Below, piece by piece: positions 17,157 through 28,481 of a stretch of 64,000 nucleotides of DNA. The stretch lies in assembly GCA_009668225.1 (NCBI GenBank), contig WJYK01000002.1:124001-188000 (forward strand), in the 5' to 3' direction. A model generated the notes under the pieces. The model searched no databases, was not told where the DNA came from, and was given only the letters and a program-made list of their open reading frames with translations. The DNA is from Enterobacteriaceae bacterium RIT693 (lineage in GTDB: Bacteria > Pseudomonadota > Gammaproteobacteria > Enterobacterales > Enterobacteriaceae). Made by a program: the position numbers and the translations under genes. Within the stretch, counting starts at the first letter, position 1; the number at the start of each line of letters is the position of its first letter.

Positions 17157-17283
17157 TATATTTACTCCGGTGATTTTCCCTGAAAAACAGCGGGTGTGCT
17201 TTCACCCGCAGCTCAATGTGTTCGCTATGACTGAAATCTCCATACAGAAAGGCACTACGCATGACGAAACGGAATAATTTCAG

Positions 17284-18498
17284 TTACCAGTTCCAGAGCG
17301 TTCCGTCTTCCAGACGTGCTACCGGGAGATAAGCCGGTTCGTAGGGATATTTAGCCGCGAGCTTTTCGTCGAACTCGATACCTAGCCCAGGTTTCTCGCC
17401 AGGGTGCATCAGCCCTTTATCGAACGTCCAGCTATGCGGGAAGACTTCCAGCATCTGCTCGGAATACCCCATATATTCCTGCACGCCGAAATTTGGCACC
17501 CAGAGATCGAAGTGCAGCGCGGCGGCCATACAAACCGGTGACAAATCAGAGGGGCCGTGAGAGCCGGTGCGAACCTGGTAGAGAGAGGCAAAATCAGCAA
17601 TACGGCGCATGCCGGTAATACCGCCCGCATGGGTGATGGTGGTACGGATGTAATCGATGAGCTGCTCTTCAATAAGCTGCTTGCAGTCCCAGATGCTGTT
17701 AAACACTTCACCGACGGCAATCGGCGTCACCGTATGCTGGCGGATCAGGCGGAAGCATTCCTGGTTCTCCGCTGGCGTCGGATCTTCCATCCAGAACAGA
17801 CGGTAATCTTCAATGCTCTTACCAAACCGCGCCGCTTCGATCGGCGTAAGGCGGTGGTGCATGTCGTGCAGCAGATGCTCGTCAAAGCCGAACGCCGAAC
17901 GAACCGCATCGAACAGCGTTGGCGTAAAGTCGAGGTATTTTTCGGTGGACCACAGCTGCTCTTCCGGCCAGTCTCCTTTCGTCGCAGGTTCATAAGCCTG
18001 CCCTTTCCCTTTTGCCATACCGTAGGTGGTTTTCATGCCCGGTACGCCACACTGCACGCGAATGGCCTTAAAACCCATCTCTTTATGGCGAGCGTAATCG
18101 TCCAGTACTTCATCAATGGAATGACCGGTTGTATGGCAGTAGACCATTACGCCTTCACGAGAGGCCCCGCCTAACAACTGGTAAAGCGGCATTCCGGCTG
18201 CTTTTGCTTTGATATCCCAAAGTGCCATATCAATGGCCGAGATGGCGGACATGGTGACCGGGCCACGGCGCCAATACGCCCCTTTATAGAAAAACTGCCA
18301 GATATCTTCGATTCGGTGCGCGTCACGCCCAACGAGCTGCGGGCAGAGATGATCTTTAAGATAAGACGCTACCGACAACTCGCGACCGTTAAGCGTAGCG
18401 TCGCCCAGACCCGTTAATCCGTCATCCGTGGTGATTTTCAACGTAACAAAGTTACGTCCAGGACAAGTGACAAATACCTCAGCCTTTACGATTTTCAT
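17284..18498 (-). CDS. rspA: Mannonate dehydratase-family enolase RspA
   Basis: The 404-residue enolase-superfamily protein belongs to the ManD group. Visible active-site residues are Arg147, Tyr159, metal ligands Asp212, Glu238 (in FWMEDPTP) and Glu264 (in AVGEVFN), and His214. [15 protein letters not shown] follows. The first gene of the leftward operon, it would dehydrate D-mannonate to 2-keto-3-deoxygluconate, although some RspA-type ManD enzymes are slow. With UxaC and YdfI it completes glucuronate to KDG. The start at 18498 gives [17 protein letters not shown]. The 185-bp upstream region holds a perfect palindrome at 18602-18624. Confidence 0.95.
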   Translation of the reverse strand: MKIVKAEVFVTCPGRNFVTLKITTDDGLTGLGDATLNGRELSVASYLKDHLCPQLVGRDAHRIEDIWQFFYKGAYWRRGPVTMSAISAIDMALWDIKAKAAGMPLYQLLGGASREGVMVYCHTTGHSIDEVLDDYARHKEMGFKAIRVQCGVPGMKTTYGMAKGKGQAYEPATKGDWPEEQLWSTEKYLDFTPTLFDAVRSAFGFDEHLLHDMHHRLTPIEAARFGKSIEDYRLFWMEDPTPAENQECFRLIRQHTVTPIAVGEVFNSIWDCKQLIEEQLIDYIRTTITHAGGITGMRRIADFASLYQVRTGSHGPSDLSPVCMAAALHFDLWVPNFGVQEYMGYSEQMLEVFPHSWTFDKGLMHPGEKPGLGIEFDEKLAAKYPYEPAYLPVARLEDGTLWNW

Positions 18499-18601
18499 TC
18501 ATTGTTTCCTTACGGCAAATTGCTACAACGGTAAATATTCGTGCAGAAGTTACTCCCCAATTAACTACCATACAAGTATGCAAATGTCGATAATCGTAGA
18601 T

Positions 18602-18624
18602 AAGTCACATTTAAAATGTGACTT
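18602..18624. promoter_or_regulatory. Perfect 23-bp palindrome upstream of rspA, candidate RspR operator
   Basis: Perfect 11-bp arms (AAGTCACATTT / AAATGTGACTT) around a single A lie 104 bp upstream of the rspA start. Half-site TCACA/TGTGA order is the reverse of a CRP site, so it is not CRP. A FadR/GntR-type dimer such as RspR is a natural candidate. Location and symmetry are directly seen; the regulator is inferred. Confidence 0.5.
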
Positions 18625-18682
18625 TATGAAACGGTTACAATTTGAATGAGAGAAAAATCAGGCAGGAAAAAACACAGGAAAA

Positions 18683-19009
18683 TCAGGCCCGGCCCCAACC
18701 GGCAACGATAATTAGCATACCGCAGAACGCAATGACTGCCCCCGTCCAGTCATAGACGCTGAGCTTTACGCCATCCACAATTCTCAGCCACAGCAGCGCG
18801 GTAACCACATAAACGCCGCCGTAGGCCGCATAGACTCGCCCGCTAGCTGCCGGGTGCAGCGTCAGGAGCCAGACAAATATCGCCAGTGACAGCGCGGCAG
18901 GAAGCAATAATAGCGGTGAACCATTGCGCTTCAGCCATAGCCACGGCAGGAAACAGCCAATAATTTCCGCCAGTGCGGTAGCAAAAAACAGCAGGGTTGT
19001 TTTGATCAT
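18683..19009 (-). CDS. ynfA: YnfA family small inner-membrane protein
   Basis: The 108-residue protein is the UPF0060/YnfA family: four hydrophobic helices, [17 protein letters not shown] at residues 12-28, [19 protein letters not shown] in the middle and [16 protein letters not shown] at the end. YnfA resembles small multidrug resistance (SMR) transporters and probably works as a dimer in the inner membrane. Position between rspA and ynfB matches E. coli. Confidence 0.95.
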   Translation of the reverse strand: MIKTTLLFFATALAEIIGCFLPWLWLKRNGSPLLLLPAALSLAIFVWLLTLHPAASGRVYAAYGGVYVVTALLWLRIVDGVKLSVYDWTGAVIAFCGMLIIVAGWGRA

Positions 19010-19112
19010 ATTGTCTTTTATTCAGTAATAATGGTGTCCATGAGCGGCGTAATTAGGCGCCCACTAAGCCCAATGATATGATTAGTTTCGTTAAACCTAA
19101 AAGGAAATCACA

Positions 19113-19514
19113 ATGAACTCAATCCTTCGTAAGTCTCTGTCATGGATGCCGTTAGCCTTGCTGGGTGCCGCATTCATGGTTTCCGTACCGGTTCAGGCAG
19201 ACACCAACTTTGTCGTTGTCCAGCCGGGTTCCGGGAACGCCGTCGGCGGCCAGGAAAATTCACTGACCCGCCAGCGTGCGGCGGAAGAAAAAGAACAGTG
19301 GAACGACACCCGTACCTTGCGCCATAAGATCAACCGCCACAACGAAAAAGTGTTCGACCGTGAGTCTGCACGCGGTGATAAAAACTGGGATAAACAGGAT
19401 GCCGCACAGGACAATTTTGATAAATGCCAGCAGAGTGCAAATGTGAACGTTTACTGGGAACCAAATACCTTGCGTTGCCTGGATCGTCGCACCGGCCGCG
19501 TAGCTAATCCATAA
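19113..19514 (+). CDS. ynfB: YnfB, DUF1283 periplasmic protein
   Basis: The 133-residue protein starts with a signal peptide (hydrophobic residues about 13-26, cleavage after PVQA-D) and continues as the DUF1283 family: [29 protein letters not shown], and two cysteines near the end (KCQQS and RCLDRR) that could form a disulfide. It is exported to the periplasm; the function is unknown. It is followed by speG, 65 bp later, as in E. coli. An AAAGGAAA ribosome-binding site precedes the ATG at 19113. Confidence 0.95.
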   Translation: MNSILRKSLSWMPLALLGAAFMVSVPVQADTNFVVVQPGSGNAVGGQENSLTRQRAAEEKEQWNDTRTLRHKINRHNEKVFDRESARGDKNWDKQDAAQDNFDKCQQSANVNVYWEPNTLRCLDRRTGRVANP

Positions 19515-19579
19515 TTAAACCTGTCCAAACGAGGCTTCTGCCCGCAGTCGCCTCCCTATCATCCGCGCAAGGATTTGCT

Positions 19580-20137
19580 ATGAGTCATGAACTGTCTATC
19601 AGACTTCGCCCACTTGAGCGCGAAGACCTCCGCTTTGTCCATCAGCTGGATAACAACGCCAGCGTGATGCGCTACTGGTTTGAAGAGCCTTACGAGGCAT
19701 TCGTTGAGCTTTCCGACCTGTATGACAAACACATCCACGATCAGAGTGAACGCCGTTTTGTGATCGACTGCAACGGCGTGAACGCCGGGCTGGTGGAGCT
19801 GGTAGAAATCGATCATATTCACCGCCGGGCTGAGTTTCAGATAATCATCACCCCGGAGTTTCAGGGCAAGGGGCTCGCTTCTCGCGCCGCCAAGCTGGCG
19901 ATGGATTACGGTTTTACCGTGCTCAATCTCTACAAGCTCTACCTGATTGTCGATAAAGAGAATGAGAAAGCGGTACATATTTACAAAAAGCTGGGCTTTA
20001 TCGTCGAAGGCGAGCTGATTCACGAATTCTTCATTAACGGTCAGTACCGCGATGCCATTCGCATGTGCATTTTCCAGCATCAGTTCCTGGCGCAGAAAGC
20101 GCCTGAAAACACCCTGCTAAAACCAACCGCTCAGTAA
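19580..20137 (+). CDS. speG: Spermidine N1-acetyltransferase
   Basis: The 185-residue GNAT protein matches Spe[37 protein letters not shown] at the start, the acetyl-CoA motif [19 protein letters not shown] (residues about 94-112), and [24 protein letters not shown]. SpeG acetylates spermidine and spermine in the cytosol, preventing polyamine toxicity. It forms dodecamers with an allosteric spermine site. Gene order ynfB-speG is conserved in enterics. Confidence 0.97.
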   Translation: MSHELSIRLRPLEREDLRFVHQLDNNASVMRYWFEEPYEAFVELSDLYDKHIHDQSERRFVIDCNGVNAGLVELVEIDHIHRRAEFQIIITPEFQGKGLASRAAKLAMDYGFTVLNLYKLYLIVDKENEKAVHIYKKLGFIVEGELIHEFFINGQYRDAIRMCIFQHQFLAQKAPENTLLKPTAQ

Positions 20138-20152
20138 CAATTGCGCCCCGGC

Positions 20153-20188
20153 GCAGGTGAACCACATTCCTGATGCATGTTCACCTGC
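20153..20188. repeat. Inverted repeat after speG
   Basis: Perfect 10-bp arms (GCAGGTGAAC / GTTCACCTGC) enclose a 16-nt loop. There is no T-run, so if it affects transcription it is not a classic terminator. It sits 15 bp past the speG stop, in the 281-bp speG-katG gap. Nothing else certain is visible in that gap; an OxyR site was looked for but is not clear. Confidence 0.5.
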
Positions 20189-20349
20189 CGCCGCATGAAA
20201 CCTCCACGACAGCGGCTTGTCCTCCTTTTCCCGTTTCGCTTATTTTCCAGCCAGTCGGACGCGTTTTCCCGGCAAACCGATCAATCAGAACTAAAATAAT
20301 AGGGTCGTATAATTTTGCGTTTAAAAGGTAACGGCTATCAAATTCGTAG

Positions 20350-22593
<2,244 letters not shown>

Positions 22594-22598
22594 ACAAA

Positions 22599-22626
22599 AG
22601 GAGGCTTTTAGCCTCCTGTTTTTTCT
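22599..22626 (+). terminator. Rho-independent terminator of katG
   Basis: A 7-bp stem (AGGAGGC / GCCTCCT) with a 5-nt loop TTTTA is followed by GTTTTTT, 6 bp after the katG stop. Confidence 0.9.
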
Positions 22627-22632
22627 CTCAAT

Positions 22633-22657
22633 AAGGGAAGGTATTACGCCTTCCCTT
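22633..22657. terminator. Second hairpin between katG and frmA
   Basis: A 9-bp stem (AAGGGAAGG / CCTTCCCTT) with a 7-nt loop is followed by TTT on the plus strand. It lies 9 bp before the frmA stop on the opposite strand and may serve frmA as well as back up the katG terminator. Confidence 0.7.
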
Positions 22658-22665
22658 TTTACTGC

Positions 22666-24088
<1,423 letters not shown>

Positions 24089-24101
24089 AGCCGCCCCTTT
24101 A

Positions 24102-24121
24102 TACTGTAGGGGGGTATAGTA
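24102..24121. promoter_or_regulatory. frmO: FrmR/RcnR-type operator (TACT...G6...AGTA)
   Basis: The site TACTGTAGGGGGGTATAGTA has the outer TACT/AGTA symmetry and central G6 tract that RcnR/FrmR-family repressors recognise. It is 14 bp upstream of the frmR start, overlapping the promoter region, so autorepression is expected. Confidence 0.8.
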
Positions 24122-24137
24122 CCGTAATCTTTAGGCT

Positions 24138-24168
24138 ATTGATAATCTTATATTTTATATAATTATCA
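24138..24168 (+). repeat. Left copy of 31-bp imperfect direct repeat
   Basis: The 31-bp AT-rich segment beginning ATTGAT and ending AATTATCA matches 25212-25242 at 27 of 31 positions (differences at positions 7, 9, 10 and 22). The pair brackets about 1.1 kb of atypical sequence. Low complexity weakens the case. Confidence 0.5.
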
Positions 24169-24320
24169 GCCACTTAAAAGTAACCACAAACAGACATCTG
24201 GGGACATATACAGTCATTGACATGCCCCCAAATCTGCCCAGCGTTTTTCTACGTTAAGCGCGGCCGCATTCGCGATCTATGGTGAGCTGTGAAATCCACG
24301 CCGGTTTGAACGGTCCTGGA

Positions 24321-24355
24321 GTCTGACGCTCAGTGGAACCAAAACTCACGTTAAG
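24321..24355 (+). other. ColE1/pMB1-like fragment (origin-flanking sequence)
   Basis: From GTCTGACGCTCAGTGGAAC onward, these 35 bases match from memory the sequence next to the pMB1 (pBR322/pUC) replication origin, between the origin and the bla gene, with one difference (C for G at 24340). The match ends at TTAAG. This suggests a remnant of a ColE1-type small plasmid in the chromosome. Confidence 0.65.
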
Positions 24356-24509
24356 AAAGTAGTGAACTTCCTCTGGATGGACCGGTATATGTAGAGTAAA
24401 AGCTCAAACATGCTGAAATTCCTTCTGAAATATATTTCCCTAAGGGACAATGATTGGGCATGTACGACTTCCCGGACAACGTCGGGGATAATTTAATATA
24501 CTATATGAC

Positions 24510-24986
24510 TCAGGCATTTAATAATCTGCGCTCACGCCAGAAAGCATAACTACAGGTTATAATAATTAACGCAGAAACCAAAGTGTGTGAGTTCCAGTAC
24601 ATAATTCCTATCTGAGGGACAATGGTATTTTGAAAACCTCCAGAATAAGGAGGTTCATTACTTATTTTAAACGTAACAAACCATATTATTATTACAAGTA
24701 TAAACCGGCCAAACAGCCATGCAATAAAAGGCAACAGTATAATATACCCCCCCCCAAGTTTCTTATTGGAACTCAATAAGATGAAGCACATCAATGGTAT
24801 CAAAGCTGGTATTATACCTGTTGCCCATGTTACTATTAGTTGCCAGACAGGAATATTCCATTGAGTTAAAACATTCCACCACAAAGTAACATCGGACGGG
24901 AATGTTCTATAAAGCAATAAAAAACTGACAGCCCCCCAAATTATCGCTGATTTCAACGTGTTATTTATCAATCTGCTATCCTCCAT
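24510..24986 (-). CDS. Hypothetical membrane protein with a G9 tract
   Basis: The 158-residue protein (from ATG 24986) has about four hydrophobic helices: SAIIWGAVSFLLLY, VWQLIVTWATGIIPALIPLMCFILL, YIILLPFIAWLFGRFILVIIIWFV and a C-terminal LVSALIIITCSYAFW. It is not recognised as any family. It is AT-rich, unlike its neighbours, and lies within the direct-repeat-bounded segment. A run of nine Gs in the coding strand (24747-24755) encodes three glycines and could cause frame slippage. The longer GTG start at 25019 is possible, but neither start has a strong ribosome-binding site. Probably an acquired gene. Confidence 0.55.
   Translation of the reverse strand: MEDSRLINNTLKSAIIWGAVSFLLLYRTFPSDVTLWWNVLTQWNIPVWQLIVTWATGIIPALIPLMCFILLSSNKKLGGGYIILLPFIAWLFGRFILVIIIWFVTFKISNEPPYSGGFQNTIVPQIGIMYWNSHTLVSALIIITCSYAFWRERRLLNA
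24747..24755 (-). repeat. G9 homopolymer tract within coding sequence
   Basis: Nine consecutive Cs on the plus strand (nine Gs in the coding strand) lie inside the hypothetical membrane protein gene, codons Gly-Gly-Gly. Such runs are prone to slipped-strand changes. Confidence 0.85.
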
Positions 24987-25211
24987 TATTTCTATAGTCC
25001 TTTTGTGGCTTCGTGCCACATTTCACCGTCAGTACCGATCCCTCGTCAATAAACCGGCATGCCAGGCCCCTGAGCATCAAAGGCTTTTATCAGTTGGATC
25101 ACTGTTGACTGGTTGGTACCCTTACGTAACCATAAAGTCGTATAAAGCATAAAAATGTACCTTAAATCGAATGTCGGACAATTTGCATCCATTATTGCAA
25201 ACTTAGAGGTT

Positions 25212-25242
25212 ATTGATGAATTTATATTTTATCTAATTATCA
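25212..25242 (+). repeat. Right copy of 31-bp imperfect direct repeat
   Basis: This copy is 27/31 identical to 24138-24168 and in the same orientation, 47 bp before the tautomerase stop codon. The bases just before each copy are also similar (CTTTAGGCT and ACTTAGAGGTT). Confidence 0.5.
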
Positions 25243-25289
25243 ATTGGTTGTGGAAAATTAAAGCCTGCACATACGATACACGCCCGGCC

Positions 25290-25682
25290 TTATTGTGACA
25301 TCGAGACAGGTGAGGCTCTTCTGCCCCCGCCGAATGAACTGTTCAGGCGATCGATCTCACTGAAAAGCACCATCAGATCGTTGCTGTCCAGCCCAATCAG
25401 CTCAAGCTCGTGAACCAGTGACTGCAGGAGCAACTGCTTGCGGGCATCAGGCGAACCAGAGGACAACGCCGCTTCAATCAGCACGAAATTAGCACTCCGC
25501 GGGCGTTCAAGGTCAGGATATGTTGGGTCCACATAAAACGAATCGTCGTCGAGACTCATAAAGCGCTGGAACAGATCGTTATGGGGGTAGCCGGTTGTGA
25601 CTGTGGCAGCGTGAATGGCAGCCGAAATTCTTTTTTTATCTAACGTACCGGTGCTTCGCAGCGTGACAGTAAATACAGGCAT
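25290..25682 (-). CDS. Tautomerase family protein (4-oxalocrotonate tautomerase fold)
   Basis: The 130-residue protein begins MPVFTVTLRSTG, giving the N-terminal Pro that acts as general base in tautomerases. It continues with ISAAIHAATVTTGYPHNDLFQRFMSLD and NFVLIEAALSSGSPDARKQLLLQSLVHEL, the longer single-chain type (about 125-130 residues) in which two beta-alpha-beta units are fused. The substrate is unknown. The GGAGCCAGACC stretch upstream is a weak ribosome-binding site. No operon partner is apparent. Confidence 0.85.
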   Translation of the reverse strand: MPVFTVTLRSTGTLDKKRISAAIHAATVTTGYPHNDLFQRFMSLDDDSFYVDPTYPDLERPRSANFVLIEAALSSGSPDARKQLLLQSLVHELELIGLDSNDLMVLFSEIDRLNSSFGGGRRASPVSMSQ

Positions 25683-25803
25683 GGTCTGGCTCCTCAGGAT
25701 AGTAAAAAGAGTCTACTGCCTTCCGCTCTTATAGATAGCCTGAAAACTGTTTCGCGCTGTAACCAGGCTGATGACTCCCGCGGCTTCTGCATACTTCACT
25801 TTT

Positions 25804-26340
25804 TTATCCCACCACATCATAAACAAACTCAACGGCCCCACTTTTCAGCACCTTTTGCGTCACTGGTTTAAGGTTCACGGACTTACTCACCGGCAGCAGC
25901 GGTATCCCCGCCCCGATAACGACCGGGATCTGGGTGATAAACAGGCGCTGCAGCTCGCCGGCTTCTGCAAACAGGGCGGCGGTTTTGCCTCCACCGACCA
26001 GCCAGACGTCTTTGCCTTTGGCGGCTGCGCGGGCCTGCGTTGCAATGTCGGCGGCAGCGCCCTGCACCAGGGTGATGTTTTTCCCCTCAGGAATGGAGAG
26101 CGAACGATGCGTGACGATAAATGCCGGAACGTCGGCATAAGGCCAGGCCTCTGGTGAGTTTTTCAGGATCCAGCTGTAGGTTTCAGCCCCCATGATCACC
26201 GCCCCGACGGTCCGATAGAAATCATCGTATGGCGTCGCGTCATCCCCCAGATGGAAGGTCATGAGCCAGTCGAGCTTGTGGTGGCTGTCGGCAATGTAAC
26301 CATCCAGCGTGGCCGCCACGTAATAAACGATGTTCGCCAT
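25804..26340 (-). CDS. Dihydrofolate reductase-family protein (RibD C-terminal type)
   Basis: The 178-residue protein has the fold signature of RibD C-terminal/DHFR-like reductases: YYVAATLDGYIADSHHKLDWL at the start, VIMGAETYSWILK in the middle, and WLVGGGKTAALFAEAGELQRLFITQIPVVIGAGIPLL, the cofactor-binding end. Such proteins bind NADPH and reduce pteridine- or pyrimidine-like substrates, but they are not the essential FolA. It is 72 bp downstream of the GlxA-type regulator gene on the same strand and may be controlled by it. Confidence 0.85.
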   Translation of the reverse strand: MANIVYYVAATLDGYIADSHHKLDWLMTFHLGDDATPYDDFYRTVGAVIMGAETYSWILKNSPEAWPYADVPAFIVTHRSLSIPEGKNITLVQGAAADIATQARAAAKGKDVWLVGGGKTAALFAEAGELQRLFITQIPVVIGAGIPLLPVSKSVNLKPVTQKVLKSGAVEFVYDVVG

Positions 26341-26411
26341 CCTTTTCCCTCTCAGTCAGACAATTATGCGCCTGATAATACAGGGATAAAAATACATCGC
26401 CACTGCCAGTT

Positions 26412-27356
26412 TTATGCTTGCATTTCTTCATCCCCTCGCGCCTGGCGGCGTATCACCTGCGGCGGCTGGCCGTAGGCACGAAGGAACGCGCGGCGCATTC
26501 TGTCGCGCTCGCCAAACCCGGTTTGCCGGGCAACTTCGTCGATGGAACGGGCGCTGGTTTCAAGCAGCATGCGGGCGGACTCAAGGCGCAAATGCTCTAT
26601 CGCACGCGCGGGCGACTGCCCGGTTTCTGCCTGAAAACTGCGGCTAAACTGCCGGGGCGATAAACTGGCCACCGCGGCCAGTTCCTCAACGCTGAGCGCG
26701 TTTTCCAGATGGGCACGGGCGTAAGTCATCACTTTCTGAATACGGTCCGATTTGGGTTCCAGCTCAAGCAGCGAGGAAAACTGTGACTGGCCGCCGGAAC
26801 GGCGATGGTAGAGCACCAACTTTCGGGCTATAGTACGAGCGATATCCGGCCCCAGGTCGTCTTCAATCAGCGCCAAAGCCAGATCGATGGCTGCCGTCAT
26901 CCCTGCCGAAGTCCAGTAAGGCCCGTCGCAAATAAAAATCTTGTCTTCTTCCACGCTGATACCAGGAAAACGCTGCTGTAGCTCGCGCGCGTACATCCAG
27001 TGCGTGGTGGCTCGCCTGCCCTCCAGCAATCCGGCTTCGGCCAATAAAAATGTCCCCAGGCAGGCGGCGGCTACGCGACGCGCATAGGCCGCCGCCTGGC
27101 GAACAAACTCGATGGTCGCGGGAGAAGCCTGTTCCATGGTGGCGCCGAACAGCAGGAGATCGTACTGCGTATCGGCCATTGACTCGGTCACCACGTCAAA
27201 CCCTGCCGATGTAGGCACCCTGCCGCCGTGCTCTGACAGCAAATGCAGCTCATAAACCGGCTCGCTCGCCATCAGGTTAGCGACTTCAAACGCCGTGATG
27301 ACGGCAAATCCCATGGTGGAATAACCGGGAGTCACGACAAAACCTACTTTCTGCAT
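26412..27356 (-). CDS. GlxA-family transcriptional regulator (DJ-1/PfpI + AraC)
   Basis: The protein of about 314 residues has an N-terminal DJ-1/PfpI amidotransferase-like domain (VGFVVTPGYSTMGFAV...; AAACLGTFLLAEAGLLEGRRATTHW, the nucleophile-elbow region) and a C-terminal AraC domain (MTYARAHLENALSVEELAAVASLSPRQFSRSFQAETGQSPARAIEHLR as the first helix-turn-helix). I prefer the ATG at 27356 (MQKVGFVVTPG), as the family begins there; upstream starts at 27386 and 27407 add unmatched residues. It is divergent from an SDR gene and upstream of the DHFR-like gene, either of which it may control. Confidence 0.88.
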   Translation of the reverse strand: MQKVGFVVTPGYSTMGFAVITAFEVANLMASEPVYELHLLSEHGGRVPTSAGFDVVTESMADTQYDLLLFGATMEQASPATIEFVRQAAAYARRVAAACLGTFLLAEAGLLEGRRATTHWMYARELQQRFPGISVEEDKIFICDGPYWTSAGMTAAIDLALALIEDDLGPDIARTIARKLVLYHRRSGGQSQFSSLLELEPKSDRIQKVMTYARAHLENALSVEELAAVASLSPRQFSRSFQAETGQSPARAIEHLRLESARMLLETSARSIDEVARQTGFGERDRMRRAFLRAYGQPPQVIRRQARGDEEMQA

Positions 27357-27473
27357 GATAAGCACCGCCGCATTTAATGATGTCATAAAAAGACGGTTAT
27401 ATGACATTTAAGACAAAAAAAGCCAGTGTTAATGTTGCTTTCGTCAATTACCCCCCTTTTCAGGAGTCACACA

Positions 27474-28271
27474 ATGAGCAACGCATCTAAAGGCACCGCC
27501 CTGGTCACAGGCGCATCCGGCGGCATCGGCGCAGTCTACGCTGCCCGTCTCGCTAAACGCGGCTATGACCTGATTCTGGTCGCCCGCAATACCGATCGCC
27601 TGAACCAGGTTGCCCGACGCATTCGCGAGGAAAGCGGGCAAGCGGTTGAGGTCGTCACTGCCGATCTGGGTAACGCGGCAGAACTGCTTCAGCTCGAAAC
27701 GCGGCTAAAAAACGACACGTCTATTTCGTTGCTGGTTAACAACGCTGGCTTCGGCTCAAAAGAAAGCGTACTGGAAGCCAGCGTGGATGAAATGACGGCG
27801 ATGATAGACCTCAACGTTACCGCTTTAACCCGCCTGACCTATGCGGCAGCCCCGGCGATGGCAGCCCGGAAACACGGCACCATCATCAATATCGCCTCGA
27901 TTGTGGCCATCGCGCCTGAATTGCTGAACGGCGTTTACGGCGCCAGCAAAGCTTATGTGCTGGCATTGAGCCACTCTTTGCAGCATGAACTGGCGGAGTC
28001 CGGCGTGCGTATTCAGGCCGTGTTGCCAGGCGCAACCGCCACGGACTTCTGGAACATCGCCGGCGTTGGCGGCCATGAAAACCTGCCGCAAAGCTGGGTG
28101 ATGAGCACCGAAGATATGGTCGATGCCTCACTGGTCGGCCTTGACGCCGGTGAGAAAGTCACTATCCCTGCATTACAAGCAGGCAGCGACTGGGATAACT
28201 GGGAAGCCGAACGCCGGGCGATTAGCACCCGCCTGAGCGCAGCCCAACCAGCCCCGCGTTACGCCAGATAA
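27474..28271 (+). CDS. Short-chain dehydrogenase/reductase
   Basis: The 265-residue SDR shows TALVTGASGGIGAVYAARLAKRG (residues 8-30), NNAGFG, and the catalytic Ser-Tyr-Lys set in INIASIVAIAPELLNGVYGASKAYV. I chose the ATG at 27474, which has AGGAG upstream, over the in-frame 27426 start. It is divergent from the GlxA-type regulator. Cytosolic NAD(P)-dependent oxidoreductase with unknown substrate. Confidence 0.88.
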   Translation: MSNASKGTALVTGASGGIGAVYAARLAKRGYDLILVARNTDRLNQVARRIREESGQAVEVVTADLGNAAELLQLETRLKNDTSISLLVNNAGFGSKESVLEASVDEMTAMIDLNVTALTRLTYAAAPAMAARKHGTIINIASIVAIAPELLNGVYGASKAYVLALSHSLQHELAESGVRIQAVLPGATATDFWNIAGVGGHENLPQSWVMSTEDMVDASLVGLDAGEKVTIPALQAGSDWDNWEAERRAISTRLSAAQPAPRYAR

Positions 28272-28297
28272 CCTTACGCACTATTTTATCCCGCAAG

Positions 28298-28317
28298 ATG
28301 CCGCCTTCCGGCGGCAT
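28298..28317 (+). terminator. Hairpin after the SDR gene
   Basis: A perfect 8-bp GC-rich stem (ATGCCGCC / GGCGGCAT) with a TTCC tetraloop lies 26 bp after the SDR stop. The following TTATCGC is a poor T-run, so it may be a REP-like element or weak terminator. Confidence 0.5.
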
Positions 28318-28372
28318 TATCGCTACGATCAATGAGATCGGCAGCGCATAGCATAACCTTACCAATTAAATG

Positions 28373-28395
28373 CAAATGATAATGAGTATCATTTG
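28373..28395. promoter_or_regulatory. Fur box upstream of chaN
   Basis: The perfect 9-bp inverted repeat CAAATGATA / TATCATTTG around ATGAG contains the core AATGATAATGAGTATCATT. This agrees with the 19-bp Fur consensus (GATAATGATAATCATTATC) at most positions. It lies 87 bp upstream of the chaN start and should make the four-gene operon iron-repressed. Confidence 0.9.
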
Positions 28396-28481
28396 ATCGC
28401 TTTGTTTGTTAACATCCCGCCCGCTATACATCATCGATATCAATATAAACAGCCAGTGAAGGCTACCTCCGGGCAAAAGAT

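Larger units (their letters stand above)
24122..24509. other. Gene-free stretch with plasmid-like sequence
   Basis: No gene is seen in these 388 bp. The stretch contains the left member of a direct-repeat pair (24138-24168) and, at 24321-24355, a 35-bp piece that matches the pMB1/ColE1 origin-flanking sequence. The rest is unrecognised. Confidence 0.6.

Noticed and set aside
18602..18624. Palindrome upstream of rspA considered as a CRP site
   Set aside because: Half-sites are in the reverse order (TCACA...TGTGA), so it does not fit the CRP consensus.
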